From the NCBI GenBank assembly GCA_017794925.1, contig CP051238.1:3675328-3739327 (forward strand): DNA of 64,000 bases, given 5' to 3'. This document shows, piece by piece, positions 32,573-40,944 of this stretch. The translations under genes and the position numbers were made by a program. Source of the stretch: Aestuariibacter sp. (lineage in GTDB: Bacteria > Pseudomonadota > Gammaproteobacteria > Enterobacterales > Alteromonadaceae). The notes under the pieces are model-generated. The model saw nothing but the letters and a program-made list of their open reading frames with translations, was not told where the DNA came from and did not search any database. Each line of letters opens with the position of its first letter. The stretch's first letter is position 1.

Positions 32573-33235
32573 TTAGCAGAATTTATCTTCTTGCCCAGGG
32601 TAACGAATTTCGCCTTCTTTCGCCAAGCCAACACACATATAAGGTAACTGAGCATTTTTCAGAGCACTCATTGCACGAGTTAATGCACTTTTAGTCTCAT
32701 TTTTAATGCTTACTTCAGAATGTTCGATATTTGCTGAGATGTGAATATCGCTTAAGTTATTATTAGATTTGATCTTAATGATTATTTCAGTTCTTTCCTT
32801 ATTTAATAAAATTTCTTCCACCATATCGCCGATATTTTTTGGAAATAACCCATAACCATATTGCAGAATAGAAATTTTCTCATCTTCAAATACAAAACTG
32901 GAGGGACTCGCAACTCTTATCGAGCAGGTACCATTTTCGGATATGCAGCTTTTATCTCTGTAATTTTCCGTGTTAGAGTAATTTAAAGTGTCTACAACAA
33001 TCTTCCCATAATACCACTCTAATATTTGACTTACATGTTCATCTCTACAGGAAAAGGAATCTTTAAAAGTCTTTTCATAAGATCCATTAAAACAATATTT
33101 TTCGACATCCATAAGCAATTGTTTTATACCTACTTTTTCATTCATTACTTCGATTTCATTGTCATTCAGAGTTTCCGCGAAAGCTGAACGAGAAATCAAC
33201 AAGATATAAACTACGACCTTTAAATATAATTTCAT
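32573..33235 (-). CDS. Secreted Cys-containing hypothetical protein
   Basis: 220 residues with a Sec signal peptide ending SRSAFA. The mature protein carries several cysteines (CFNGSY, SFSCRDEH, SCISENGTCSI) that could form disulfides and ends DKFC. No family is recognised. It follows the coiled-coil secreted protein by 40 bp on the same strand, forming a pair exported together. It may belong to the second integron cassette. Confidence 0.65.
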   Translation of the reverse strand: MKLYLKVVVYILLISRSAFAETLNDNEIEVMNEKVGIKQLLMDVEKYCFNGSYEKTFKDSFSCRDEHVSQILEWYYGKIVVDTLNYSNTENYRDKSCISENGTCSIRVASPSSFVFEDEKISILQYGYGLFPKNIGDMVEEILLNKERTEIIIKIKSNNNLSDIHISANIEHSEVSIKNETKSALTRAMSALKNAQLPYMCVGLAKEGEIRYPGQEDKFC

Positions 33236-33275
33236 GGCTAAAACGTCCTATTTGCGCGTTACTAAGTCATACTTG

Positions 33276-34544
33276 TTAGTTTTGTAGGCCGATAGGGCGA
33301 AATTTGCAATTAGCACCCGCTTTACACAAATCACGTACATCTCTAAGCCAATATTTAAATTTATACCCACTCTTGTTCCACTCATATCTCTGTGATTTTT
33401 TTTCGAATTCACTTCTTGCATATTCTTCCATAGCAACAGCCCTTCTTTGCTCTGCTCGAGCTTCTATAGCTTCTCTTCTGGCACTATCATATTCGTTCCG
33501 AAGAGTATTTGCAGCGTCGCTTGCTTTCTTATAATCCGATTCCTTTGCTTTGATATCATCAGAACGATTCCTTTTCGCCCTTCGCAAATCTTTTGCTGCT
33601 ATCGCCGCATTTAAAGACGCCTCATGAAATTTTTTCTTTTTTTGCTTTTCTTTACTTTCTGCTTCTTTTCTATTTCTATCAGCTTCCTCTCTTTTCTCTT
33701 TTTTTTCTTTAAGTTTTTTCTCCGCTTCTTCCTGATCTTTTTTTGATTTATCGACTAAATCTTTGTCTTCAGCCTTTTCTTCTTCTTCTTTACGACGAAG
33801 TTCCTCTTTCTCGCTCTCTACATAATCGGGAGTATGCTTGCTATAAGGGTCGACACATTCTGAATCAGTACACTCATCTGGCTTAAACATGATACCAACG
33901 CCTTTTTCCTCAGCTGGATCAATATAACTTGGGTGAAATTGCATACAAATGGCATATTTGCAGATTTCATTATCATCGATGACAAGGACCTCTCCGTTAT
34001 AAAAGTCGTCCCCTTCCATGCACATCACGTCTTGGCAATTATCTCTTGGTTTAAGTGTGATTCCTTTTCTTACAATAAAGCCAAACCCCTCCTCAACGCA
34101 CAAAGCATCTTTGCAATCTAAAATCTCAATTATAGGTGGGGAATCATAACCATTTGTAAGTATGGTTCTATCCTTGATACTAAAGTGTACATTTGAGTTT
34201 ACTTCAGTCATTTTATTCAACTTGTCTACCCGATCTTTTAATATTTTTTCAATGTTTCTATATTCCCAAAGATTATCTTGACGGTATTCTTCTATTAGTA
34301 CTTTTAGATCTTCCGAAGAAGTCGATGATAGAGGAAAAATTACAGAATCCGAGTCGTGTACTGAACTGATAAAATCATTAATTTCATTGGCATTCAAAGA
34401 GCCAATAATTTCAACTGAAGAGTTTATTTTTTTTGACAGAGCCTTGATTTCATCATCCGATAAATCAGACTTGGCCTCTGCAAAATTAAGTGCCAGCACT
34501 AGTAGAAGTACGCCATGCAAAAGCTTATAAATTTTATCAAACAT
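33276..34544 (-). CDS. Secreted protein with four C-X4-C knuckles and a charged coiled coil
   Basis: 422 residues with a Sec signal (VLLLVLALNFAEA). A helical segment is followed by four C-X4-C motifs spaced 20-50 residues apart: CKDALC, CQDVMC, CKYAIC and CTDSEC. A long Lys/Glu-rich coiled coil (about 245-385) and a basic end follow, with a further C-X5-C (CKAGANC). No family is known. With the neighbouring secreted protein it may form an extracellular or periplasmic complex. It begins 63 bp inside the attC boundary in cassette orientation. Confidence 0.7.
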   Translation of the reverse strand: MFDKIYKLLHGVLLLVLALNFAEAKSDLSDDEIKALSKKINSSVEIIGSLNANEINDFISSVHDSDSVIFPLSSTSSEDLKVLIEEYRQDNLWEYRNIEKILKDRVDKLNKMTEVNSNVHFSIKDRTILTNGYDSPPIIEILDCKDALCVEEGFGFIVRKGITLKPRDNCQDVMCMEGDDFYNGEVLVIDDNEICKYAICMQFHPSYIDPAEEKGVGIMFKPDECTDSECVDPYSKHTPDYVESEKEELRRKEEEEKAEDKDLVDKSKKDQEEAEKKLKEKKEKREEADRNRKEAESKEKQKKKKFHEASLNAAIAAKDLRRAKRNRSDDIKAKESDYKKASDAANTLRNEYDSARREAIEARAEQRRAVAMEEYARSEFEKKSQRYEWNKSGYKFKYWLRDVRDLCKAGANCKFRPIGLQN

Positions 34545-34606
34545 ATTTAATCATCTACCCTCTAAATTACTCTCACCACTGTCGGATCAGAGGCCGACCT
34601 CTTGAT

Positions 34607-34669
34607 GCCTAACGTTTCTGGTTCATCGGTAGGCGCAGAGCGCATGTCCGATGCAACGGGTTGTTAGGT
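34607..34669 (-). repeat. Integron attC recombination site
   Basis: A 63-bp imperfect palindrome. GCCTAAC at 34607-34613 faces GTTAGGT at 34663-34669 (R''/R' core pair). CATCGG (34624-34629) faces CCGATG (34648-34653), and a small GCGC-centred loop is in between. Size and core sequences match attC sites. In integrase-proximal orientation it ends a cassette and starts the next, whose first ORF is the C-X4-C protein. Confidence 0.75.
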
Positions 34670-34938
34670 GATTCAGTGCTCTGTACTTTCCATGATACAT
34701 CGTTGTTTCCATTCCCTGGTGATTTGAACATGTTCCAGCGATGCTCTCTGGGCAATTTGGTGGTTGAAGGCTTTACTTGAAGCTGGCTGGCCTTGTCTGC
34801 CTGCGAGCTGGCTCACAGCAGTAATGCTTGCGCTTAAAGCGTGACATAAAAGCTAAATCACTTCTACTGTACTTAAATTCAGGTTACCTTTGCAATGCGT
34901 AACGCTATAATATTTATAACTTAATAGCTGCCCTGAGC

Positions 34939-34945
34939 ACCTAAC
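34939..34945 (-). other. attI-like cassette insertion core
   Basis: ACCTAAC on the plus strand, GTTAGGT in cassette orientation, 361 bp upstream of the integron integrase start. It is the only other core-like site facing the attC. It is the likely attI crossover point and boundary of the first cassette. Confidence 0.45.
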
Positions 34946-35306
34946 ATCTCATTATAGAGAATTCACAGTAACACGCAGTCTTGCTCATCCCTGAACTCCC
35001 ATCATAATTTATTAATAACAATACCTTACACCTGATTATGAGCCAGTTTCCAATGATTTATTTAATTGTTACTAAGAATTCTCAGTAATAACATTATTAA
35101 CATTAAATAAATGTAATTTAAAAACAATTACATAACCAATAATCACCCTAGTTAAACGTATTTGCTGAGAAGTCTCATTGATCACAGCTCTGTTTTATAC
35201 CAAACCTCGCAATTGGTGCGGCACTCATGAACATTTCTTTAGTTTTAAAATGCGGGTTAATGATAATTCTCAGTAATTACACATCCTTCAAATTTGGAGA
35301 TTGTCT

Positions 35307-36257
35307 ATGGCTCAATGCCCATTTCTGGAAAATGTTCTCCGAACGAAAGATTATTCAATTCAAACTGAGAAAGCATACTTACTCTGGATAAAACACTTCA
35401 TTCTCTTTAATAACAAAAAGCCCCCTAAAGATCTCGGTGAGCCGGAGGTTACACAATTCCTAACCTATTTAGCTGTTGAACGCCACGTTACTTCTTCAAC
35501 ACGAAACCTGGCGTTATGCGCAATCGTTGTTATGTATAAGCATGTTTTTGAACGGGAATTAACACTCTTACCGGATGCTGTGAAAGCGAGAGCACCTAAG
35601 CGCGTACCGACCGTGTTAAGTCATGAGGAAGCATTAAGCATTATTAATCTTATGACTGACAAACATCGACTGATGTTTTTAATGCTCTATTATTGCGGCT
35701 TACGAAAAGCTGAGTTACTGAAGTTAAGAATCAAAGATATTGATTTCCCGAGTAAAAGTGTTTTCGTATTTAAAGGAAAAGGCGGTAAAGATAGGGCGAC
35801 AATGCTACCGGACAGTCTGCACATGGCTATCAAAGATCAGATTATAAAGGTTCGAGCCAATCATCAAAAAGACCTGGCAGAAGGTGGCGGCGAGACTAGC
35901 CTACCATCTGGTTTAGCAAGGAAGTACCCCTACGCGATTAAAGAATTCAAATGGCAATACTTATTCCCATCAACCTCGCGATGCCAGCATCCAGTAGATG
36001 GGTATTTTTGTCGTCATCACCTGCATTGGACTGCATTAACTAAAGCGTTGGGGGTGGCTATCAAAAAATCGGGGGTGACTAAACACGTAACCGCTCATAC
36101 GTTTCGTCATTCATTTGCGACCCAGCTTTTATATTCAGGAACAGATATCAGAACCGTACAGGAACTGTTGGGGCATAATGATCTACGAACAACACAAATT
36201 TACACTCACGTTATTGGTCAGCATCACTCCGGCACAAAAAGCCCGTTAGATAGATAG
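35307..36257 (+). CDS. intI: Integron integrase IntI
   Basis: ATG 35307 has GGAGA 6 nt upstream (TTG 35301 is the alternative); 316 residues. A tyrosine recombinase with R133 (GLRKAEL), H264-x-x-R267 (TAHTFRHS), H290 (LLGHNDL) and nucleophile Y299. The extra segment LPSGLARKYPYAIKEFKWQY followed by LFPS is the IntI-specific insertion that binds extrahelical bases of folded attC. All catalytic residues are intact. It is divergent from the cassettes to the left, with attI/attC between, the standard integron layout. Confidence 0.9.
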   Translation: MAQCPFLENVLRTKDYSIQTEKAYLLWIKHFILFNNKKPPKDLGEPEVTQFLTYLAVERHVTSSTRNLALCAIVVMYKHVFERELTLLPDAVKARAPKRVPTVLSHEEALSIINLMTDKHRLMFLMLYYCGLRKAELLKLRIKDIDFPSKSVFVFKGKGGKDRATMLPDSLHMAIKDQIIKVRANHQKDLAEGGGETSLPSGLARKYPYAIKEFKWQYLFPSTSRCQHPVDGYFCRHHLHWTALTKALGVAIKKSGVTKHVTAHTFRHSFATQLLYSGTDIRTVQELLGHNDLRTTQIYTHVIGQHHSGTKSPLDR

Positions 36258-36415
36258 ATAAAGTATGGCGGACGAACGTCCGCTATCAGCGAATCCCTCT
36301 TGTTCAAAGAAAGCACTGCTTACTTCCGCAATTCGCTCTTTTCGGCCGTCAATCAGTTGCGGACAGGCCGAGCATGTATGACGCAGTACAGATTAAAAGT
36401 GATAGTGACTAACAT

Positions 36416-36439
36416 AAAAAAAGGGCTGCAAAGCAGCCC
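36416..36439 (-). terminator. Terminator of the 133-residue protein gene
   Basis: GGGCTGC-aaa-GCAGCCC with a run of Ts on the minus strand (seven As at 36416-36422), adjoining the stop codon. Confidence 0.85.
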
Positions 36440-36841
36440 TCAGAGTGATTCGACCTGCTCTGTCCACTCATCAACGGCTTCAGCTGAAAAGTAGCGGCGC
36501 TTCGAAAGCCCGAACACATTCTCAAACTCGTATTCGTCTACTTCTTCAGAATTAATGAAGTTAGTAATCTGAACTTCGAAAAGCAGAAACAACAAGCATC
36601 TTTCGCCAGGCTCGAAATACTTCTTCCTGAATTCTTCAGGTAGTTGCTCCTTAAGTCCATCCGATAGAACAAAACCGTTGGTGACAAATTTTTCATTTTT
36701 ATGTTCGTAGATATAGTCCAGAGTTTCTGGATTGAAATACCAGCAAACACGGAATTTGTCAGGCCATTCGGTACGCGTACTGCGTTTGAATTGATGTATA
36801 AACGTGATTTGCAGATCCGTGTTATTTGTCTTCTTAGTCAT
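36440..36841 (-). CDS. Hypothetical protein next to the tRNA-proximal end
   Basis: 133 residues, acidic toward the C terminus. Aromatic-rich central part (RVCWYFNPETLDYIYEHK) and the segment PGERCLLFLLFEVQI suggest a compact alpha/beta fold. No family is recognised. It is single-gene, with its own terminator, and is the last gene before the right att site. Confidence 0.55.
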   Translation of the reverse strand: MTKKTNNTDLQITFIHQFKRSTRTEWPDKFRVCWYFNPETLDYIYEHKNEKFVTNGFVLSDGLKEQLPEEFRKKYFEPGERCLLFLLFEVQITNFINSEEVDEYEFENVFGLSKRRYFSAEAVDEWTEQVESL

Positions 36842-37020
36842 AGTTAAGTCCTCAGTTGGTAAACCTCAGAGATAACTAGTTTCGTACCAGGGGAAATTAC
36901 CTAATTCAGACCTGCATACATCTCGAATACCTACAAAATAGACCTATTGGATTGCAAGTTGAACCAAGAAAACAATGATGTGAATCGTAAGACTAAAGGC
37001 TACTGTATATTGTGACAATT

Positions 37021-37039
37021 ATGGGACAGTTTTGGGACG
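37021..37039. promoter_or_regulatory. Arm-like repeats near right att
   Basis: ATGGGACA (37021-37028) and TTTTGGGACG (37030-37039) match each other and the left site at 21042-21051. They are placed 55-75 bp from the right att core, as integrase arm sites would be. Confidence 0.5.
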
Positions 37040-37093
37040 CTCTTTTTACGAGCAATCAATGATTAGGGTAAGTCATTGAAAAAAAGGAATAAG

Positions 37094-37139
37094 TTGGTCG
37101 GTGTGAGAGGATTTGAACCTCCGACCCCTGACACCCCAT
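37094..37139. repeat. tRNA-proximal att site (46-bp repeat)
   Basis: Identical to 20843-20888. It overlaps the 3' half of tRNA-Pro from the anticodon loop to CCA, so the element rebuilds an intact tRNA on insertion. Confidence 0.92.
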
Positions 37140-37171
37140 GACAGTGCGCTACCAGGCTGCGCTACACACCG
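37095..37171 (-). tRNA. tRNA-Pro(GGG)
   Basis: 77 nt including encoded CCA. Acceptor CGGTGTG pairs with CACACCG, followed by A-CCA. The D arm is GCGC-AGCCTGGTA-GCGC. The anticodon loop ATGGGGT holds anticodon GGG, and the TPsiC loop contains GGTTCAAATCC. The anticodon stem has a T-T mismatch that E. coli proL also shows. It reads CCC (and CCU) proline codons and is the integration target of the element. Confidence 0.95.
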
Positions 37172-37311
37172 ACCGAAAGAGCCGCTAAGTGTACTCATAT
37201 TTTGTCTGATTGCAACGGTTAAGCCTTACAATTATTTGGCTTTTGTTCTGGTTGTCGAAATTTCCATCAGGGTAGAGACTTCACTTTCGATAAAGCGTTA
37301 AGCATTATCCA

Positions 37312-38463
37312 CTATTCAGTTTTGGTAATGGTATTAAACACTGCTTCGCGAACCTCGTTAAACGCCTCGAAGACTTGGTCATTTGAAACATCATTGCACA
37401 TCATGGCAAAAGATAGCGATAATTCGGGATATCTCGCGAAATAGGTAGCGGTGCCTAACCACCCTCCGGAATGTGAGTATGCCTGATAACCTTTAAACGT
37501 ATGGATAAACTGCCCATTACCATAAAAGACCCCTTCCCTGGCTTGCTGATCACTGTTCGTCGTATTCATGGCGTCGATCAATGCCTGCGGTGATTTACCA
37601 ATTTTCGGCTGCAGAAAGTTATCACTCCAGCGTAATAAATCATCTAAATTAGTGTGTAAGCCACCATCACCAACCCAAAATAAATTCGTCATATCGGTAA
37701 CATAGCTGCCATTTTCTAGTCGCTTGTAGCCATAGGCCCGGTTTTTAACAATTTCTACGGGATTATCGCTAAAGAAGGTGTTTTTCATGTTCAATGGTTT
37801 GAAGACATATTCATGGCTAAACTCTCGAAGTGTCTGCCCTGACACCTCTTCAACAAGCATAGACAATAAGAAATAGGCAAGATTGCTGTACTGGAATCTC
37901 TGTTTTGGTGGCATGGCCAGTGGTACCCGCTTTACCACATCATAAAACTCACTAATGGTAAGGTAATCTTCATTACCTAAACGAAAGTCGCCGCCTGCAG
38001 CAGATTTTAACCCTGTGTTGTTTGCTGTTTTGCTCCCTTCGTACGAATCAGCAATAAGATCATAGTCGCCCATACCAGAGGTATGACCTAACATTTGACG
38101 GACGGTTACGGTATGGCCGTAGTCTCGCAATGCGGGTAAATAGGTATGTATATCATGGTCAAGATCAATTTTGCCCTGCTCAGCCAGCATCAATACGGCA
38201 ATGGCAGTAAACTGCTTGGAAACCGACGCCATTCTGTGCACCTGATTTCCATCTAACGGAACATTCAGTTCAAGGTTAGCCAGTCCGTAGCCCGCTTTAT
38301 GTAAAAACTCTCCCTTGTGCATTATTCCCAAATTACAGCCTGGTGCCTCGGCCTCTATCGCGGACTGCATGAGTGCATCAATTTCTTTGTTTAAATCCTT
38401 TGCATTAGACCAGCCAGAAAGCACTAGAAAACTCAATGCACATAGCGTTGTTAGTCTGCCCAC
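37312..38463 (-). CDS. Exported serine hydrolase, class C beta-lactamase-like
   Basis: 383 residues with a Sec signal (cleaved around SGWSNA-KD). The catalytic motif S80-x-x-K83 (ASVSKQF), a YSN motif (FQYSNLAY) and an HSGG motif replacing KTG (SHSGGWLG) define the beta-lactamase/D-Ala-carboxypeptidase-like fold. Such proteins are esterases, peptidases or rarely beta-lactamases. No resistance claim is justified. It is monocistronic and directly beyond the tRNA, in the native chromosome. Confidence 0.85.
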   Translation of the reverse strand: MGRLTTLCALSFLVLSGWSNAKDLNKEIDALMQSAIEAEAPGCNLGIMHKGEFLHKAGYGLANLELNVPLDGNQVHRMASVSKQFTAIAVLMLAEQGKIDLDHDIHTYLPALRDYGHTVTVRQMLGHTSGMGDYDLIADSYEGSKTANNTGLKSAAGGDFRLGNEDYLTISEFYDVVKRVPLAMPPKQRFQYSNLAYFLLSMLVEEVSGQTLREFSHEYVFKPLNMKNTFFSDNPVEIVKNRAYGYKRLENGSYVTDMTNLFWVGDGGLHTNLDDLLRWSDNFLQPKIGKSPQALIDAMNTTNSDQQAREGVFYGNGQFIHTFKGYQAYSHSGGWLGTATYFARYPELSLSFAMMCNDVSNDQVFEAFNEVREAVFNTITKTE

Positions 38464-38590
38464 GGAATCTTACCCTGTTGTTTTGGTCAGTCTCAACTGT
38501 ATAGGTAATGCCGTGCCAGTACAATATTCGTTCGATGCGGCTCTGCTGCACAATAGATGTCACTGAAGGTATTGTTATCGGGTAAAAACA

Positions 38591-38622
38591 AAAAAAGCGT
38601 CTGGGGTTGGGCAACCAGACGC
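38591..38622 (-). terminator. Terminator of the GH97 gene
   Basis: GCGTCTGG (38597-38604) and CCAGACGC (38615-38622) stem, followed on the minus strand by seven or more Ts. Confidence 0.88.
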
Positions 38623-38651
38623 CTTTGCTCTTACTGAATTATGTTACTCTG

Positions 38652-40709
38652 TTACAGCTGTTTAAATCTGATAGCCGCGCCACCGGCGGCAGCCAAATGC
38701 AGTTTGAGCGTGTCCTTACTGGTTACTTTTTGTCTGCTAATATCGATATCGTACGGATTAGTTTGCCAGTCAGCTTTCTTACCGTCTTTGTAAATCTGCG
38801 CTTCATAAGTTTTGCCAGGCTTCAGAAAGCTAAGAGGTACCGAAATATCACGTGCATCTTCATTAGTAACAGCCCCTAAATACCAGTCATTTCCAGAATA
38901 GTGTCGATGTTTACGTTCCTGGCGTGCAATTACTACATAGTCACCTACTTCTCCCTGCAACGCCTGAGTTTGCTCCCAGTCGGTGGGCACATCTTTAATA
39001 AACTGGAAAGGTGCCATTTTTTCTTCGTAGTTTTCCGGCAAATCAGCGGCCATTTGAATTGGGCTGTAAATCACAACGTACTCAGCTAACTGCTTAGCAA
39101 TCGTTGTATGCGGGCGCATATACTTGGTACGGCCGTGTTCTTCAGTCCCACCCTGAATGGGCGGGTAATCCAGGTCAAATATGCCCGGGGTAAAGTCCAT
39201 GGGGCCAGAAAGCATGCGTGTGAACGCCAGCATAGGAACATGTTCTGCCGGGTTTGGCGATTGCCAGCCTGAGTTATATTCCTGCCCTCTGGCACTTTCA
39301 CGGGCGATCCAGTTTGGATAGGTGCGGCGCAATCCGGTGTCTTTTACCGACTCATGCGTGTTTATGCTGATCTTGTACTTAGCCGCCGTGTTCACGTTAT
39401 GAATAAAGTGATTCACCACAGGCTGGCTGTCGGTATATTCAAACCGTTTGATGCCATCTTCAGTGGTACGTTTCAGGCTTTGGCCGTGTGCTACGTAACC
39501 GGTTTTAATTTGCTCTACGCCCAACCGCTCGTAAAGTGCGAAGCCATCTTCCATTTGGTTTTCGTAGTTAGTAATGCCGCCCGAGGTTTCATGGTGACCA
39601 ATTAACTTCACACCTTTACTTTTGCCGTACTCAGTGACTTTTTCTATGTCGAAGTCGGGGTAACTCTCGGTAAAAGAAAACAGCTCTGAGTTTTGGATCC
39701 AGTCGCCGTCCCAGCCAACATTCCAGCCTTCAACCAACACACCATCGAAACCGTGCTTTGCCGCAAAGTCCATGTACATCATGGTGTTTTCGGTGGTGGC
39801 ACCGTGTTTTTCACCTGAGCCCCAGGTGTATTTCTGGATATGCATGCCCCACCAAATACCAATGTATTTACCCGGCGTTATCCAATCTACGTCACCCAGT
39901 TTGTTCGGCTCATTTAAGTTGAGTGTAAGGTGAGAATTAATAAGGCCAGCGGCATTGGGCGCAATTTGCACAGTTCGCCACGGCGTAGTGAAACTTCCCG
40001 CTTTGCGTACTTTTGCGCCATCAGCACGCGGTGCTAAGTCAGCCTCAAAGCGACCCAGATTCATGCGATTCAGACTCATCCCAGCATAATCCACCAGCGC
40101 GGCTTCATGTATGGCCACGTGCACGCCGTTGGCTAGCTTGATGGTCATGGGCGTGCTGGCTTTGTCCACGTCCTGCAGGCGGGTTTCGCGATACAGATAT
40201 TCCTGACGCTCATAGCCCTGACCAGGGATCCAGTACGCGGTAGACGTATGTGAATCAACAATGGAAAACTCAGTCATTTCACGGGTAATAGTTCGCGGGC
40301 CATCGGCATCCACGTGATAACGGAAACCTATGCCATCGTCGAATACGCGTACCTGGACTTTAAACGCATTGTCCGCATCGCCTTTTTCACTAAAGTTCAC
40401 TATCAATTCGTTGTAGTGATTGTTGATTAGACGCTGCTCGCCCCAGGGTTGCTCCCAGGTTTCATTGGCGCTATCGCGGCTAACTTCTTTCAATGAAAGC
40501 TGCTTGTAAATGGGTTTTGCGTCGGCAAAAGAAAAACCCAGCCGACCCGGACGCATTAGCTCCTCACCATTATAAGTAACTGTGTATTGACCAAAGCCAC
40601 TGTCATCGGAAAAGGTAAACTGAATCGATTTATCGGGCGACGAAACAGACAGCTCTGCAGCGGATACTCCTCCGCTCATCAGGCAGCCTAAAAGCAATAA
40701 TGCACGCAT
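38652..40709 (-). CDS. Glycoside hydrolase family 97 (alpha-glucosidase/alpha-galactosidase)
   Basis: 685 residues with a signal peptide (about 1-17, ending GVSA). An N-terminal beta-sandwich leads to a TIM barrel and a small C-terminal sandwich, the GH97 order. Key barrel segments are GVLVEGWNVGWDGDW, KGVKLIGHHETSGG and NTHESVKDTGLRR, with acidic residues in the last two at positions typical of Ca2+-dependent GH97 enzymes. It likely cleaves alpha-linked oligosaccharides in the periplasm. A 16-bp palindrome upstream suggests LacI-type control. Confidence 0.9.
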   Translation of the reverse strand: MRALLLLGCLMSGGVSAAELSVSSPDKSIQFTFSDDSGFGQYTVTYNGEELMRPGRLGFSFADAKPIYKQLSLKEVSRDSANETWEQPWGEQRLINNHYNELIVNFSEKGDADNAFKVQVRVFDDGIGFRYHVDADGPRTITREMTEFSIVDSHTSTAYWIPGQGYERQEYLYRETRLQDVDKASTPMTIKLANGVHVAIHEAALVDYAGMSLNRMNLGRFEADLAPRADGAKVRKAGSFTTPWRTVQIAPNAAGLINSHLTLNLNEPNKLGDVDWITPGKYIGIWWGMHIQKYTWGSGEKHGATTENTMMYMDFAAKHGFDGVLVEGWNVGWDGDWIQNSELFSFTESYPDFDIEKVTEYGKSKGVKLIGHHETSGGITNYENQMEDGFALYERLGVEQIKTGYVAHGQSLKRTTEDGIKRFEYTDSQPVVNHFIHNVNTAAKYKISINTHESVKDTGLRRTYPNWIARESARGQEYNSGWQSPNPAEHVPMLAFTRMLSGPMDFTPGIFDLDYPPIQGGTEEHGRTKYMRPHTTIAKQLAEYVVIYSPIQMAADLPENYEEKMAPFQFIKDVPTDWEQTQALQGEVGDYVVIARQERKHRHYSGNDWYLGAVTNEDARDISVPLSFLKPGKTYEAQIYKDGKKADWQTNPYDIDISRQKVTSKDTLKLHLAAAGGAAIRFKQL

Positions 40710-40756
40710 AGGTTTCTCTTAATAGTTTAAGTAGACGTTGCATAACACCGTAGAGC

Positions 40757-40772
40757 ACTTAATCGATTAAGT
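40757..40772. promoter_or_regulatory. LacI-type palindrome upstream of the GH97 gene
   Basis: ACTTAATCGATTAAGT is a perfect palindrome with central CG, the hallmark of LacI-family operators, 47 bp before the GH97 start codon. No LacI regulator is in the window, so the factor must be elsewhere. Confidence 0.6.
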
Positions 40773-40944
40773 AAAGAAAATAGCGCATCAAATAAACATT
40801 ATTTTAACAAAAGGAGTGATGGGTTATTGGTTAAGGCAAGTTAAATGTATAAATGAATTAGAGAGTTAACAGATATAGATTGCTGCTTCTACAGAATACA
40901 AAAGCAGCAAATTTAATGTAGAACAAAAACGCCAGAAATGTCGT

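Larger units (their letters stand above)
34545..35306. other. Integron attC / first cassette / attI region
   Basis: 762 bp without an established gene. It holds an attC site (34607-34669), an ORF-poor cassette (about 34613-34944; a 39-residue reading ending inside attC is the only candidate), an attI-like core ACCTAAC (34939-34945), and three AATTC(T/A)CAGTAA direct repeats at 34960, 35077 and 35265 before the integron integrase. Confidence 0.55.
20843..37139. mobile_element. 16.25-kb integrative element in tRNA-Pro(GGG)
   Basis: A perfect 46-bp direct repeat bounds the region: 20843-20888 and 37094-37139, offset 16,251 bp. The right copy is the 3' part of an intact tRNA-Pro(GGG) gene. The left copy is a detached tRNA end that continues in unrelated sequence. 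Int and Xis genes lie at the left end, and arm-like repeats flank both ends. The interior is AT-rich relative to flanks and carries defence-like and integron-like genes. No conjugation or plasmid replication genes are recognised, so transfer would need helpers. Confidence 0.9.

Noticed and set aside
33241..33290. GTTAGTT between the two secreted-protein genes as a cassette boundary
   Set aside because: It fails the GTTRRRY core and has no partner RYYYAAC within attC distance.
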